64,000 nt of DNA, taken from assembly GCA_031772625.1 (NCBI GenBank), contig CM062819.1:1230671070-1230735069 (forward strand), in the 5' to 3' direction. A program made the translations under genes and the position numbers. This document shows, piece after piece, positions 1 through 10,949 of the stretch. The notes beneath the pieces are model-generated. The model saw nothing but the letters and a program-made list of their open reading frames with translations. It ran no database searches and was not told the origin of the DNA. The stretch is from Pinus tabuliformis (lineage: Eukaryota; Streptophyta; Pinopsida; Pinales; Pinaceae). How positions within the stretch are numbered: the stretch's first letter is position 1; each line of letters opens with the position of its first letter.

Positions 1-2154
1 GTGAGAGTGCATGATTTCCGAAATTTTACGAAGTAATTTAACTTGAAATTATTTGGGTTTGTGTATTTTAATAATGCGTCCGTGTTTTCCAAAGATCACA
101 AGAATTTTTAAAAATATTATGGAAATCAATTTCTGCACTGAAATTGTATGCCTTAAATGAGAAAGAAAGTAGAAAATATCCATCATGCGTAGCAATTCCT
201 CCCCCTCTATGAAGAATTAGCATGCCCTCATGCGATGCTGGAAAACAAATTGAGGTGGTTGCTACTATCTATTGAATTCTATGCTTGGTGTAAAACAACA
301 TGGAATAAGGGAGGTGTGGAGAATGAATAAGAATATTAATGGATGATAAAGACATGGTCATAAGAAAGAAATGAATGAAAGGAACACTTCCCCAAACTGA
401 AAGATGATATGCCATTGGAAAAAAAGGGAAGTGGTAAAGATGTGGAAGAAGGATGATAAATAATGCTCAAAATGGATTTTCATTAAATTCTCCTAAATTC
501 ATAATAAATCAAAAAATTATACTATTTTACCTCATATTTTACCTCCAAAAGAAAAATGTGGAATGACATATATGTACTGGCAGTTGTTGAAACTGATGTA
601 GGCAGAGTTAGTGTTGAAAGTGATGCAAAAGGTGGAATCCAGGTAAGCACATCATGTCAGAAGAATTGTTCACGTTCGCGCGTTGCTTGAGCCGCTTTAG
701 TTGCAATAGTGTGGTCATGCTGCGAATAGAGTGTCTCCCCATACTTTTTTTTCTCCTGTAAACAAATCACTATTTTGCATACAATGTTCTGGAATCCATA
801 GTGTTAGTTTTGAATAGCAACATATTAAGATGCATGCAAAAATTTCAATCAGAAAAACTTATGTATACATGCAATACTAATATTTTGTGAAATCAACAAG
901 TTATGGGAGAGTGCATGTTATCTCATGATGCATACATTCCCTCCTCCATTTGGAAAAGGGATTCCATGACCATAAAGCGTATGAGAGGGGTTATGCTGAT
1001 GGCAAGGAAAGGGAATGAACAATATAGCAGTAAATGAAGCAGAGTACACATATCAATGATAGGACGGCGAGATTTATGGTTATAATGAGAGTAGAGTGTA
1101 TAAACATAGTTATGAATAAGATATAGGATGCTTTGGATTGATGATAAGTTATGAAAAAGAGAAAAAGGACAGCAATATGCCAAAAAGATGCTTTGCTGAT
1201 GGTATTCTAGCTGAAAATGATGCGATTGATCTGAAAACAATTTCTCATGTGTAAAGGTTCAAAATAGGGAAAAAAATTAAGGAAATAATTTCTCTGATAA
1301 AATGAAAAAATAGGAAAAGGGTATTATAGTAATAATTGACGATAAGATATAACTTCAATACCATAAGCAGAGCCTCTACTGCCAGCAGGCATCCATAGCC
1401 TCGACAGGGTTTCTTTCTAACCCATATGAGCCAGGATCCTCAATTTATAAATAGAGAGTTACAGTGTTGTTCTATAGAGGATATCAGTGTGCTGGCATGG
1501 TAACCAGATAACCACACTGCCATTCACTGGGATGTAGCAAAAGTGATCAGGCCGGCTCGTGATGAGACCTCCTGTTCCAAGGATAATTGGGCTATCCAAT
1601 GGATCATAACCCTGGTGTGGTGGCCATAATGGGAACGTCACTTTGTTACAGCCTTATGAACATGGTAGGCTGGCTCGTAATGAGACCCCCTATCCTCCAT
1701 CTGCGAACAAAATTTTGTTTTTATTACACATTTTTATGATAAAAAGAGGGAGGCTCAGTACTCCTTAAGAGTAGGGATGGTGGAAGAAGTTGAACATGTC
1801 AATAGAAAAAATATACCCATAATCTCATTTATTACAGACAGAGAAGATTATAACCAGGAAGGGTGGAACCAGCATGGTATTAAGATGATCAATCAATATC
1901 ATGTACAACAGAAAACAATGCAGTAAAGTAGTATATAAATAATTGTGTCCATTTTGAAAATAAGCTATCATCAAGGAGTTTTCCTGTTAAAGATCATAAC
2001 GTGAATGATATTAACTCGCTTCAATAGAATCCATAATTCTCGTCCTCATAAAAATAGTGTACTTCATGCCATAAAAGGGAATCAGTAAAATGTGGTTGAG
2101 ATGAATTAGGAATAATCCCACAAGAGGAATAAAAGGGTTGCTCTCAAAAATACT
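1..2154. other. AT-rich sequence, no gene recognised
   Basis: No convincing coding region is seen on either strand. Short open frames (up to about 105 codons) are AT-rich and match no family I know. The one internal structure is a 20-bp near-repeat, GGCCGGCTCGTGATGAGACC at 1550-1569 and GGCTGGCTCGTAATGAGACC at 1668-1687, 118 bp apart. The surrounding bases are also loosely similar, which suggests a decayed tandem pair from an unidentified repeat. Confidence 0.5.
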
Positions 2155-3005
2155 CTCAAAGTGTTGTTTCTTTGAAGGAACAACAAAAACACTCAAAAAG
2201 TGGTGTTCCGTGTAGGGAACAACAAAGGAAATGCACACCAAAAAGCAAAAATACACATAAAAAAGTGTGAAAACGCAAATGTCGTTCCTTTGGAAAAAGG
2301 AATAGAAAAAACTAAAAGTGTCGTTCCTTTAGAAAAGAAACAGCAAAAATGAAAAGTGTTGTTCCTTTGGAAAAGGAACATTAAAAATACAAGTGTCATT
2401 CCTTTGGAAAAGGAACAGAAAAAATGAAAAGTGTCATTCCTTTGGAAAAGGAACAGCAAAAACACAAGTGTCGTTTCTTTGGAAAAGGAATAGCAAAAAT
2501 GAAAAGTGTTGTTCCTTTGGAAAAAGAACAACAGAAACGCAAGTGCCGTTCCTTTGGAAAGGAACAACAAAAATGAAAAGTGTCGTTCCTTTGGAAAAGG
2601 AACAACAAAAACGCAAGTGTCGTTCCTTTGGAAAAGGAACAGCAAAAATGAAAAGTGTCGTTCCTTTGGAAAAGGAACAGCAAAAACGCAAGTGTCGTTC
2701 CTTTGGAAAAGGAACAACAAAATGAACCGCGAAAAAGGAACAACAAAATGAACCATGGAAAAGGAATGGCAAAATGAACCGTGGAAAAGGAACAACAAAA
2801 TGAACTGTGAAAAAGGAACAGCAAAATGAAAGTGAAAAAGGAATAGAAAAATGAAAGTGAAAAAGGAACAGCTGACACAAAAGGTGTTGTTCTTTTGAAA
2901 AAGTAACAGCAAAACGAAAATGCTATCTCTTTGGAAAAGGAACAGCAGAAACAACAAAAGTGCACACAAATGTTGTCCTTTCAGAAAAGGAACAGCGAAA
3001 TGCAC
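2155..3005. repeat. Minisatellite, about 37-38 bp units with internal hairpins
   Basis: Some 14 head-to-tail units begin about every 37-38 bp (for example at 2581, 2619, 2656 and 2693). Each core, GTTCCTTTGGAAAAGGAAC, is an interrupted palindrome with arms GTTCCTT and AAGGAAC. Linkers alternate between a form with ACGCAAGTGTC and one with ATGAAAAGTGTC, giving a higher-order period near 75 bp. From about 2720 the left arm is lost and units shorten to about 33 bp built on GGAACAACAAAATGAAC. Edge units at 2160-2400 and 2870-3000 are more diverged. Open frames of up to 275 codons cross it on both strands, but they are only a consequence of a period that rarely makes stops. Confidence 0.9.
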
Positions 3006-3694
3006 AAGCATAAAATGCAAGCACGCAAAGAATGAATTTGCTATTCACTGTATTGATGCTGAGGATGGGTTACAGTTTGAATGAAGCAACACCCGAAACA
3101 CAAAATATAAGAGAAATCAGAAAAGAAACAACATTTTATTTAAAAATAGTATGTAAATAAATAAATTAAGTTACAACAACTATGATATTATGTAAAAAAA
3201 TGATCTCTTCGAAAAATGTTTTGGCAGCAAAGACATGACATGAATCTTCAAATATAAATCAATTCTTCATTTCTTCTATTATGAATCCATTGGGTAATGA
3301 GTTGGATGAAATTCCTTTGTTTCATTAAAATTTCTTTCAAGAATCACTCGTCCATAAATTGACCTTCTTTATTTTCCCAAGACCTGCAAAAACCAAGTGT
3401 CTACCTGCAAGAAAACATTAAATCATGGAGAAAGAGAGGTGCACGGGCTCCCATAATCCAATAATTATGCAAAAAACTAACAAGTAGTTACTCTGTAGAA
3501 CAAATCCATGGAGAAAATAACAAAGCAAAATTTATCTGTTACATGCGGGAGAGCAGTGGCCAATCATGCTAACCTGCAGTGTTTTAATCACAACTTCTTT
3601 GTTTTTCGTCCAAATTTAGTGATTCAAAAGCCAAATGAGAGCTAATTCAAATTTTAATCTCTAATAGCAACAGATTTTAAAAATTCAATGATAT
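3006..3694. other. Left flank of the giant LTR element, no gene recognised
   Basis: AT-rich sequence with no coding potential I can support. It runs directly into the 5-bp target duplication of the giant retrotransposon, so it is part of the site that element landed in. It should be contiguous with the sequence resuming at 24585. I could not assign the combined pre-insertion sequence to a family. Confidence 0.5.
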
Positions 3695-3699
3695 GATAT
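3695..3699. repeat. Target-site duplication, left copy (GATAT)
   Basis: GATAT lies immediately before the TGTTA start of the 5' LTR. The same five bases follow the TAACA end of the 3' LTR at 24585-24589. Five-base duplications are usual for Ty3/gypsy integrase, so this pair fixes both ends of the element. Confidence 0.95.
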
Positions 3700-4914
3700 T
3701 GTTAGCCTCCTATACCAATAGGGTTTCATATTTCATGATTGACAGTGGAAGTGCTAAAAATGTTCATCTTTGGTGATACAAAGGTTCCATTTTTAGTGAA
3801 AGAAACACACAGTTAAAAAATGTAAAGAGGGTATGCCTTAAAAGAATAATCAAAAGGCAAGAAAATGAGCTGGTCAAAGAAAAAATAATTGAAATGAACC
3901 CCAAAGAAAGACCAGGAAAGTGGCCAATCAAAATGCCACTGCTATCTTGATGGATGGCTCAACAGTTCAAACTGGGCCATGCCATGTTTTAAATTGCTTG
4001 TTTTAGAGTAGGGAATGAGTACCTGTTCAAACAGTTCAAGCTTGACATATGACTAGCTGGATAGAGAAAGGAAGGAGCCCACTAGCTTAATCTGGGCCCT
4101 TGGAAGATATAAGGGTGGATTTAGATAGGAGGGCAACAAAAAGAAAAGAGCATATGAGGGTTTGCAAGTCTAAGTGCGCCCTCCCTGAAGTAACAAAAAA
4201 TGCTAGGTACTAGGTTGGGTAGGTAGCCAGAAGTTGCAGAATCCTGATCCTATTCAGTTTTGGACTTGATCAAGAAGGCACATGTTAGCAATTGCAGAGG
4301 TATCTATGCAGCATTTTGAAGGCAAAGTAAAGAAGCATGACTAACACCCCCTGTTTTCCCCCAAAGACTCTCTTTCTAACATCCCCTGGAGAACTTTAGG
4401 ATCTTCCTAAATAGTCCTCCTTGTATTTCTCCTTGGAAAAATTCATGACAGGTTTTCACTTTCTTTTCCGAAAAGAAGCCACATTTCTTGTGTAAAACCA
4501 TTCCCCATCTACTTCTAAAAATCTAGGTTTACTCACTAAACTTAGTTCTCTATTCATCATTTCCAATCTTTCGTATCTCCCATCCATATTAACTACTAAC
4601 CTTATTATTTAACTCCCTATATTTCCCTTTTCCCTATTAATATATCACTTTTTATATTGAAAACCCCAAAAAATGTATATTCCCCCCCCCCTTGGGCATT
4701 ATAGCCATAGTTTCAAAGTTTGGAGAATGATACAGAATCAAAGGGTTCTGATATTTGGTTCACTTTAAAGATTGGGGATTGAGTTGACACTTGGTTAGTT
4801 CAATAACCCGTTCCTACCCTTATCCGCTTTGCAAACCCATAACAGTGCATTATCCACGCCATTGCATAAATTTTGTTAAACAAAACCCAAAATCCGCCGA
4901 TAACCAAAGTTTTA

Positions 4915-5392
4915 CATGGGCGCGCCTTTCTAGAATTATTATTTTTATTGTCTGTGCTCCGCCGTATCGGCCCATCACCTCTGCGCCCCGTCGACCGTCG
5001 GATCCGGGCCCTCCGATCCGACGGCTCTCTGCAATATCGGACCACCCCCGACGCCTGAACGTTAGCGCCCGAAATTGTCAGAAGGGTGACGTCAGGGATC
5101 GGACGCATGTTGCTCGTAGATTTCATCGGGCGGCCTCCTACCAAAACCACACCCATACCATGAGCGGTCCGATATTACCGCTTACAACCCTCCTATTTCC
5201 GCCACACGTCACCCCCACGTCATTACCACTTCAGCATCACATCAGCGCCCGATCTGCCATTGCTCCGAGCTGTCTGCCATGTCATCTGTCCACGTAGAGC
5301 CGCTCACCGACCGCCACGTCATCATTCTGTACCTGACCCCACCTATGACGTCATCCACTAAAAAGCGCCAAATGCCAAATTTGTTATATAAG
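4915..5392 (+). promoter_or_regulatory. U3 promoter: GC-rich block with ACGT motifs and TATA box
   Basis: This block is far richer in G+C and CpG than the rest of the element. It holds two perfect TGACGTCA palindromes (5087-5094 and 5346-5353) and four more ACGT cores (5206-5209, 5217-5220, 5292-5295, 5316-5319). A TATATAAG box sits at 5385-5392. In plants ACGT cores bind bZIP factors, and TGACG boxes bind the TGA subgroup linked to stress and salicylate responses. Promoter function is inferred from the motifs and their placement about 570 bases before the first ATG. Confidence 0.7.
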
Positions 5393-5958
5393 CGCGCAAA
5401 CATCGTTTTTTCCCCTTTTTTCGCTGAAATACACACTGTACTCCCGCATGAATATTTACGTTGCTTATCCGCCAGCTTTGGAGTTTCCTCTCTCGCTGCT
5501 GGCACCGTGCATCCACCTGGCCTGCAACACCATTGTCGTACTATACCCAGGTATTTATCAGTTTCCCTCTGCGTGCCTTGGTCTTTGTATAAGTCACTAA
5601 GGCAAACAGGAAAAGAGGGAAAACACAGGAATTACTAAGGAATCCTCAGTAACTGAGCTTCATTTCCCATTGTAAGCCCAAATTCACCTACAGGGATTCT
5701 GCATTGTGCCAAATTATTATAAATCCACAGCTTATTGCGCATTCGCAAATCTAAACCTCTGCCAGACAAATCCACTGAGAAAGCAATTCCCAATCCCAGC
5801 ATTTGCTCGTTGAATCTCTCCCAGGACCATTTCAACTTAGTTTCTCCCCTATTTACCTTGTCCTCTCTGCAAATTGCCCCCCTCATTGAAAATTCACTAC
5901 TCTATATTGTTGTGCCCAGAAAATCAAGTTCAAACACATCTTCAAGTATCAGTTAACC

Positions 5959-7590
5959 ATGGAGACCCCTGTGGCATTAAACATTGCACCATTGAATGCC
6001 CCACATAAGGACCTGGAATGGCTAGCCCTTGTAGACAGGGATTATCAGATTAGAGACACTATAGAGCTGTGTAACAAGTACCACATAGAAACAGTTTGTG
6101 AGCTAAGGAAGAAACACAGAGATGGTACAGACCTCCTGGGAATCTGGAAATCCCATTTGCCAATCTACTATCTCCCTCAGGTCAATGAGTTCCCTGACTT
6201 GATCCGCCAGTGCTGCACAAACTATGACCCCAATCAAAGGGTTGTTCTGAGTCCTTTAGGCTCTATCTTATTTCATATCACTCCTGAAGCCATCAACCAA
6301 ATGGTACAGTTTAAACCTACAAAGCCACTGGCTCCTCTTACTATGCAGCTTTTACTAGAGCAGGGTGCCAAGCTCTCCAACTCACAAATTACAAGAATTG
6401 GCCAATTGTTTATGCATCCAGATTACCAGCCCCGACAGCCTCCCCCTTATCTGCATGTCTGGTTCAATGACATAGGGAGACTGCTTGTAGACATGATATC
6501 CTCCATCCTAGGGTTCAAAACCAGTGAGTTTGTGGATGAGACAACAATGGTAGTGCTATCCATTTTTACCCCAGGACAGCCCCCTGCTGTCTAGTATGAC
6601 TATGCTACATTTATAGCCAACAAAATTCATGAACAGTTCATGAACTTGAAGAGAGATAGGGTATTCAAATACACCTCCTATATATATCATCTGCTATTAT
6701 ACAATCAGCTTGATAGCTTTCCTCTTTTCCTCAAGAGACTAGATGCAAAGGGAAACAGAAGATCTGTAATGTTCTGGACATCAGTCTGCCATCATGTTCA
6801 TTACTCACCATACAATTACTGTGAGTTTATTGACCTCTTCATTCATCCAGCCTTGTCACTGCTACAAAGTTCCCCTCCTCCTAGACTCACTGATGAGATG
6901 CAGAAAATCCTCCAGCTTTCTAAGAACTATAGCATTGGAGATTGGTACTTTTACCAAGACCACACAGTGATTAGAATATATGGTTGTGAGTTAGCACCAT
7001 ACAGGCTACCAAAGTATGTTCCCATGAGACTCTTTGCATTAGAATACTTCAGGCAGTTCAACAATGCAGATATGATTCACTTCCATAGCAGAAACAAGAA
7101 AGCACAGTTGAAAATTAAGCATCAATTGGGTCCATTTATCTTTAATAAGAGGGAAGAAGCTTGGGAAGAGGCAGACAAAATGCTAAAGGGCCTCCTCCTC
7201 AAGACAAGTTTCTATTGGGCACCCTATGACCCTAACCATTTCATAAGCCTCAGAAGAATCAAGTATAGGCTTGCCATCTATGACCATATTGGCATTCCAG
7301 AAGTTGAAAAATATGCTAACCAATTAGAGTGGAAAGAAGGCACCTTAGTGGAAGATTATTCTGAAGAAGAATTAGCAGAAAGAGCCATTAAAATTTTAGA
7401 AAAGGCAGTTGACTTGGAATATTTTGGACAGGTTTGGTCTTCAGGCACGCAGCATCTTGGAGAAGCTGCCTCTTCATCCACCGTTCCTCAGCAACCTGCC
7501 AAAACAACTGATCAAGCAGCATACATGGCTAAAGGCAAAATAGTGCAGCAAGAAGAGTCACCTCCAAATGTGGAACAACAAGTAGAGTAG
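5959..7590 (+). pseudogene. LTR-encoded protein A, unknown function (broken)
   Basis: The region starts at an ATG in a strong context (AACCATGGA) about 540 bases after the predicted transcription start. It encodes a mostly globular protein beginning METPVALNIAPLNAPHKDLE, with no gag, pol or envelope motif. Aromatic and basic residues are plentiful (for example HVWFNDIG and HFHSRNKKAQLKIK), and it ends in a Ser/Gln/Pro-rich acidic tail. The 3' LTR holds a second copy at 19730 onward with very few amino-acid differences. Its position before gag recalls ORF1 of Ogre elements, also of unknown function, but here it lies inside the LTR. The region is interrupted; some interruptions are shared by both LTRs and so predate this insertion, others are private to one copy. 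I do not recognise the fold. Confidence 0.65.
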
Positions 7591-8013
7591 CAGAAAGGTA
7601 CAGCCAAGGAACCTGCCTCCACAGAATAGCAAACACAAGAGAAAATCCCTCCAAGACAGGAGGTAAAAGTTGAATCCTTAGTTTTACAAACACCTACTAA
7701 TGAGGAAAGAACAAGGAAAAGGGATAGGCAAGAGGACACTCCTCTTACTTCTTCAACGGACCAGCAAGGTGAAAAAAGACAGAGGCTAAATCCTTTTTCA
7801 GAGGAGGAATTACCAGAGAGACCAACTGATACTGTGCCCCCTCCTAGCATTGAAACATCGGCCAGCTCCTTGCAGCAAGGACAGGACATGCCACCTGGGG
7901 TAGAGGTGAGCTCTTCAGGGCAGCGATCTAAGGCTGACTCTAGCATCAAGTAGCAATTCATAGATATCAAGAGAAGGAGTGAGCCCCTCAAACACCAAAT
8001 CTACAACCAACTC
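7591..8013 (+). other. Linker between the two LTR coding blocks
   Basis: Low-complexity coding-like sequence rich in Glu, Gln, Ser, Pro and Thr, with a basic patch (ERTRKRDRQ) that could act as a nuclear-localisation signal. It is well conserved between the two LTRs. It probably belongs to the same accessory gene as the blocks on either side, serving as a disordered linker. It is interrupted in both LTR copies. An open frame on the opposite strand here (7512-7991) is a shadow. Confidence 0.45.
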
Positions 8014-9579
8014 TTGAAAATGGCACCAACTAATCAGCAGAGATTAATGTCTGCTTATGACATTCAAGAACAAAAAATGACTCTTAGTCATTTTAGGCCT
8101 ACTATGCAGCAACCTCAAACAGCTGCCGATTATATCAGAACTAATCTAGAAATTTTTGCCAAAGACATCCACCCCTTGGATCAGATTGAGCTACACAGGC
8201 AAACCGGGGAAATGCTATATTCCACATTAGCTGATAAGACCCTACTGGCACACCAATTACAAAATTCTTTACATAATACTGCTGCTCAACTGGAATTGGA
8301 AAAAGCATCATCTCAAGCCAAGGACAACAGAATCAAGTCCTTGGAAGAGATCACTATAGAGATGGGTCATGATCCAAAGGACCCTAAGGGTGTGCAGGCA
8401 CTATTAAAGAAAAGAGATGAAGACATAGCAGCTATGAGAAAGCATGTCAAGCTGCTAGCTACCCTTCACCCTCAGACTGGAGAGGTGGCAGAGAAAAAGA
8501 AGGATCAAGATGTGGTGGCTTTACTCCTAAGTTTATACAAAAGGTTAATGGAAACAGAGAGTGCACTGGAGGTATCATTGAAAACAAAGCAAGCTAAATT
8601 ACCAATGCAGCCAGCACAAACATCAGAGGCAGGCCCTTCAACATCAACACCAGCTACAGAAGTATCAGCGCCAGCAACAGCACCAGATCAGGGACCCAGC
8701 CTAAACATGCAGAACATGATGAAGGAGCTTGAAGCTTTAGAAGCACAGATGGCTGAACTACAAGAGACCAAGGATAAATTGGCTAACATTGAAGAAAAGT
8801 ATGATAAATCAAAGCAGAGTGTAGCTGAAAAAACAAGAGAGGTAAGGGCTCTTGAGAAGAGAATAAAGGAACTGGAGAAAGAGCTCTCTCTTGATAAGGT
8901 TGTATTTGAAATCAAGAAAATCATGTGGGCCAATATTGGTCAATCTATTACATACCAGTGGCTATATATTAAAACTATCCATGAGCATATGGATCTCATA
9001 GGCAGGGCCCAAAAAGAAAGTCAAAGAGCAAGAGCATCTCTAGGCAATATGCCTGAAATAGCCAACAGGATGATCAATGTCCTTAACAACTGCACTGTCC
9101 CCCAGCTGGCAGCAATGGGTATCACTAACAGAACCGATACTATTTTACTAATAAAGAGAGTGCTTACCTTGAGAAATCATGTACAGACATTGGATAGAAG
9201 GTGTCAAGAAATGCAGACAGAGGTGAACAAATTTATTGATAAAATTACAGCATTACATAACAGAGGTCTTCCCAGCTTGGTAACCAGTACAGGAAGGTTA
9301 CTGTCTCATGAAAACTATGCTAAAAGAGTCAATACATATGCCACAAACCAGATCACTGCATCACCGAGTGCCCCAGAGGAAACAGGGCCTCCATCTGGGC
9401 AAAGTCTATATGACAAGTTGGAGAATTTATTCTTTATTATGAATGAGATTAGACATCTTTTTGAAGCACCTCCAAACTATTACAAATATACTGAGGCAGA
9501 TGAGACTTTTGGCATAATCCTAAGGCACCAATTGCCTACACAGGAATGGTGGACGGGCATGATACAAACACTGCTGTGA
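8014..9579 (+). CDS. LTR-encoded protein B, coiled-coil protein (521 codons, open)
   Basis: Open frame inside the 5' LTR. Residues about 1-90 are mixed, including a helical stretch LLAHQLQNSLHNTAAQLELE. About 185-230 is a disordered Pro/Ala/Thr-rich spacer. About 235-295 is a strong heptad-type coiled coil (MKELEALEAQMAELQETKDK, then EKTREVRALEKRIKELEKEL). About 305-521 is a second helical domain ending in QLPTQEWWTGMIQTLL. No zinc knuckle, protease, polymerase or envelope motif is present. A coiled coil suggests oligomerisation or a structural partner for particles, but that is inference. Coding-like sequence also lies upstream, so the ATG at 8014 may not be the native start. The 3' LTR counterpart is damaged. 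Confidence 0.65.
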   Translation: MKMAPTNQQRLMSAYDIQEQKMTLSHFRPTMQQPQTAADYIRTNLEIFAKDIHPLDQIELHRQTGEMLYSTLADKTLLAHQLQNSLHNTAAQLELEKASSQAKDNRIKSLEEITIEMGHDPKDPKGVQALLKKRDEDIAAMRKHVKLLATLHPQTGEVAEKKKDQDVVALLLSLYKRLMETESALEVSLKTKQAKLPMQPAQTSEAGPSTSTPATEVSAPATAPDQGPSLNMQNMMKELEALEAQMAELQETKDKLANIEEKYDKSKQSVAEKTREVRALEKRIKELEKELSLDKVVFEIKKIMWANIGQSITYQWLYIKTIHEHMDLIGRAQKESQRARASLGNMPEIANRMINVLNNCTVPQLAAMGITNRTDTILLIKRVLTLRNHVQTLDRRCQEMQTEVNKFIDKITALHNRGLPSLVTSTGRLLSHENYAKRVNTYATNQITASPSAPEETGPPSGQSLYDKLENLFFIMNEIRHLFEAPPNYYKYTEADETFGIILRHQLPTQEWWTGMIQTLL

Positions 9580-10812
9580 AGAAACAGGTTTTTCACCAAA
9601 TTTTTGTAAATCGACCACAAGTCAACATTTTTAGAAAATTAATATATTTTCTCTGGCTGGGAAAGGAGTAGAAGAGGCCAACTTAGCAATCAAATGTGGC
9701 CACCAAGGCAGAACCGACAGATGCAGATGACGGGGCTGAGCTAGCCGCACCACGACAAGGCAGTACAGGGCATATTTCTCAGAATCAATGCAAAGCACCC
9801 GACAGGCCTAGTTGCCCCCAAAAGTCAAAGAGTTGCTGACAGAAGTGAACATTCATTCATTGTTCATTTAAAGTAACAATAACTATTGCATCTACTATTC
9901 TTGAAAGTTGGTAAAGGCAGTTATTGAGCAAATGACTCATCGTTAAGACATTTTGTAAAATGATTGAATATATATCCCCACGCATAAACTTATTGGGGTT
10001 GTTGATTTTTCTTCTGCGAAGCTACACTGTAAATTCAGACTTTAATACAAGAAGCTAATGGAATTTCTCAAGTTCTGAGTTGTTTGAAGTGTTGTGATGG
10101 GATTGCTTGCTACTACAGGATTCCTGCGCTATTTCATGTCACAATAAGTTTTCTGAACCATGTTATTTTGTATTCCGCTCTTTCATAATCCACTTATGCT
10201 GTATGTTTCATAGGTTTAGCATTAGAGAAAAAGAATAGTTCGGGATTTGTTCATGCAACACCCTAAACTCAATCTCTTCTGTTATGAATGTTTTTCTTCA
10301 GAAATAGTTATAAATGTGAAATTCTTAATTGCTTGCATTTACACTAAATCTTTCATAGTAAATACTGTTCAGGAATTCTGATATGCTCCTGAGTGATATT
10401 TCCTTTCTCCATATCACCAGCTTAGTGAAAGATTCTTAGTTTCCTTCTCACTGGCTGGAAATAGTCCATATTCCACAATTTGAAGATTGTTTCATGAGTA
10501 CCCATATGGCCCTGCAGTTTCATCACTCTCACTCAACACCTCAAACAACACATAATCACAGACTCCATTGCCCAATGGACTGAAACTCCTGAAGAGTACA
10601 TTCTAGCTGTTAGAAGACATCATTCAACCAAAACTTTAAACAAAATTGAGTGCATCATAACTAGCATAAAAACATTACTAAAACAAAGTTAAATTCTAAA
10701 GAGAGCGCCCTCTCTGGTTGCAGGTAGGCTAGGACCTGTGATCCAAAGATTGGTCTGTGGTTACCTCGGCCGTATTCCCTTAGGAGTCAAAGGGAAAACC
10801 TGAGTGATAACA
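9580..10812 (+). other. Non-coding tail of the 5' LTR
   Basis: AT-rich sequence between the stop of the coiled-coil frame and the LTR end. It contains pyrimidine-rich tracts followed by CTACTACAG (about 10112) that would serve as plausible 3' splice sites. Ogre-type elements are known to splice their RNA, but I cannot show that splicing happens here. No coding region is visible. The 3' LTR keeps the same sequence with a few percent changes. Confidence 0.5.
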
Positions 10813-10816
10813 TAAC

Positions 10817-10834
10817 TGGCGACTCCACTAGGGA
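10817..10834 (+). other. Primer binding site (tRNA-Arg-like)
   Basis: TGGCGACTCCACTAGGGA begins four bases after the 5' LTR end. Its TGG start matches the CCA tail of a tRNA. The TGGCGACTC form resembles the tRNA-Arg primer site reported for Ogre/Tat elements; that match is from memory of the family. Confidence 0.75.
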
Positions 10835-10949
10835 AAGAACGAATTTTTCAACTGATGTCTGCTTTAGATAGTGGTTCCAAAATTTAAGCAATCCCTTGAC
10901 CATTCTAAAAATATTCTCAAAAAATACCAAAAACAAGTTCAGAAGCTGG

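Larger units (their letters stand above)
3700..10812 (+). repeat. 5' LTR of the giant element (7113 bp)
   Basis: Direct repeat of 17476-24584, starting TGTTAGCCTCC and ending GAGTGATAACA, with a perfect TGTTA/TAACA terminal inverted repeat. Layout: AT-rich U3 (3700-4910), GC-rich promoter (about 4915-5392), leader (about 5415-5958), coding region (5959-9579) and an AT-rich tail (9580-10812). Because the TATA box lies at 5385, transcription should start near 5415. The coding region therefore falls in R or U5 and lies at the 5' end of the element RNA. Confidence 0.95.

Noticed and set aside
2155-3005. CRISPR array
   Set aside because: Units are contiguous and similar throughout, with no unique spacers; the setting is plant nuclear DNA.
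2193-3020. 275-codon and related frames over the minisatellite as a repetitive protein
   Set aside because: The frames exist on both strands and in several phases because the 37-bp unit rarely makes stops. No start context, non-repetitive domain or promoter supports a gene.
4791-5638. Frames across the GC-rich LTR promoter (168, 119 and 118 codons)
   Set aside because: They overlap on both strands in a CpG-rich block that holds the TATA box and regulatory motifs. They change freely between the two LTRs and match nothing.
7512-7991. 159-codon minus-strand frame (and 21283-21660) as an antisense gene
   Set aside because: It is a shadow of the low-complexity linker of the accessory region and follows its composition.
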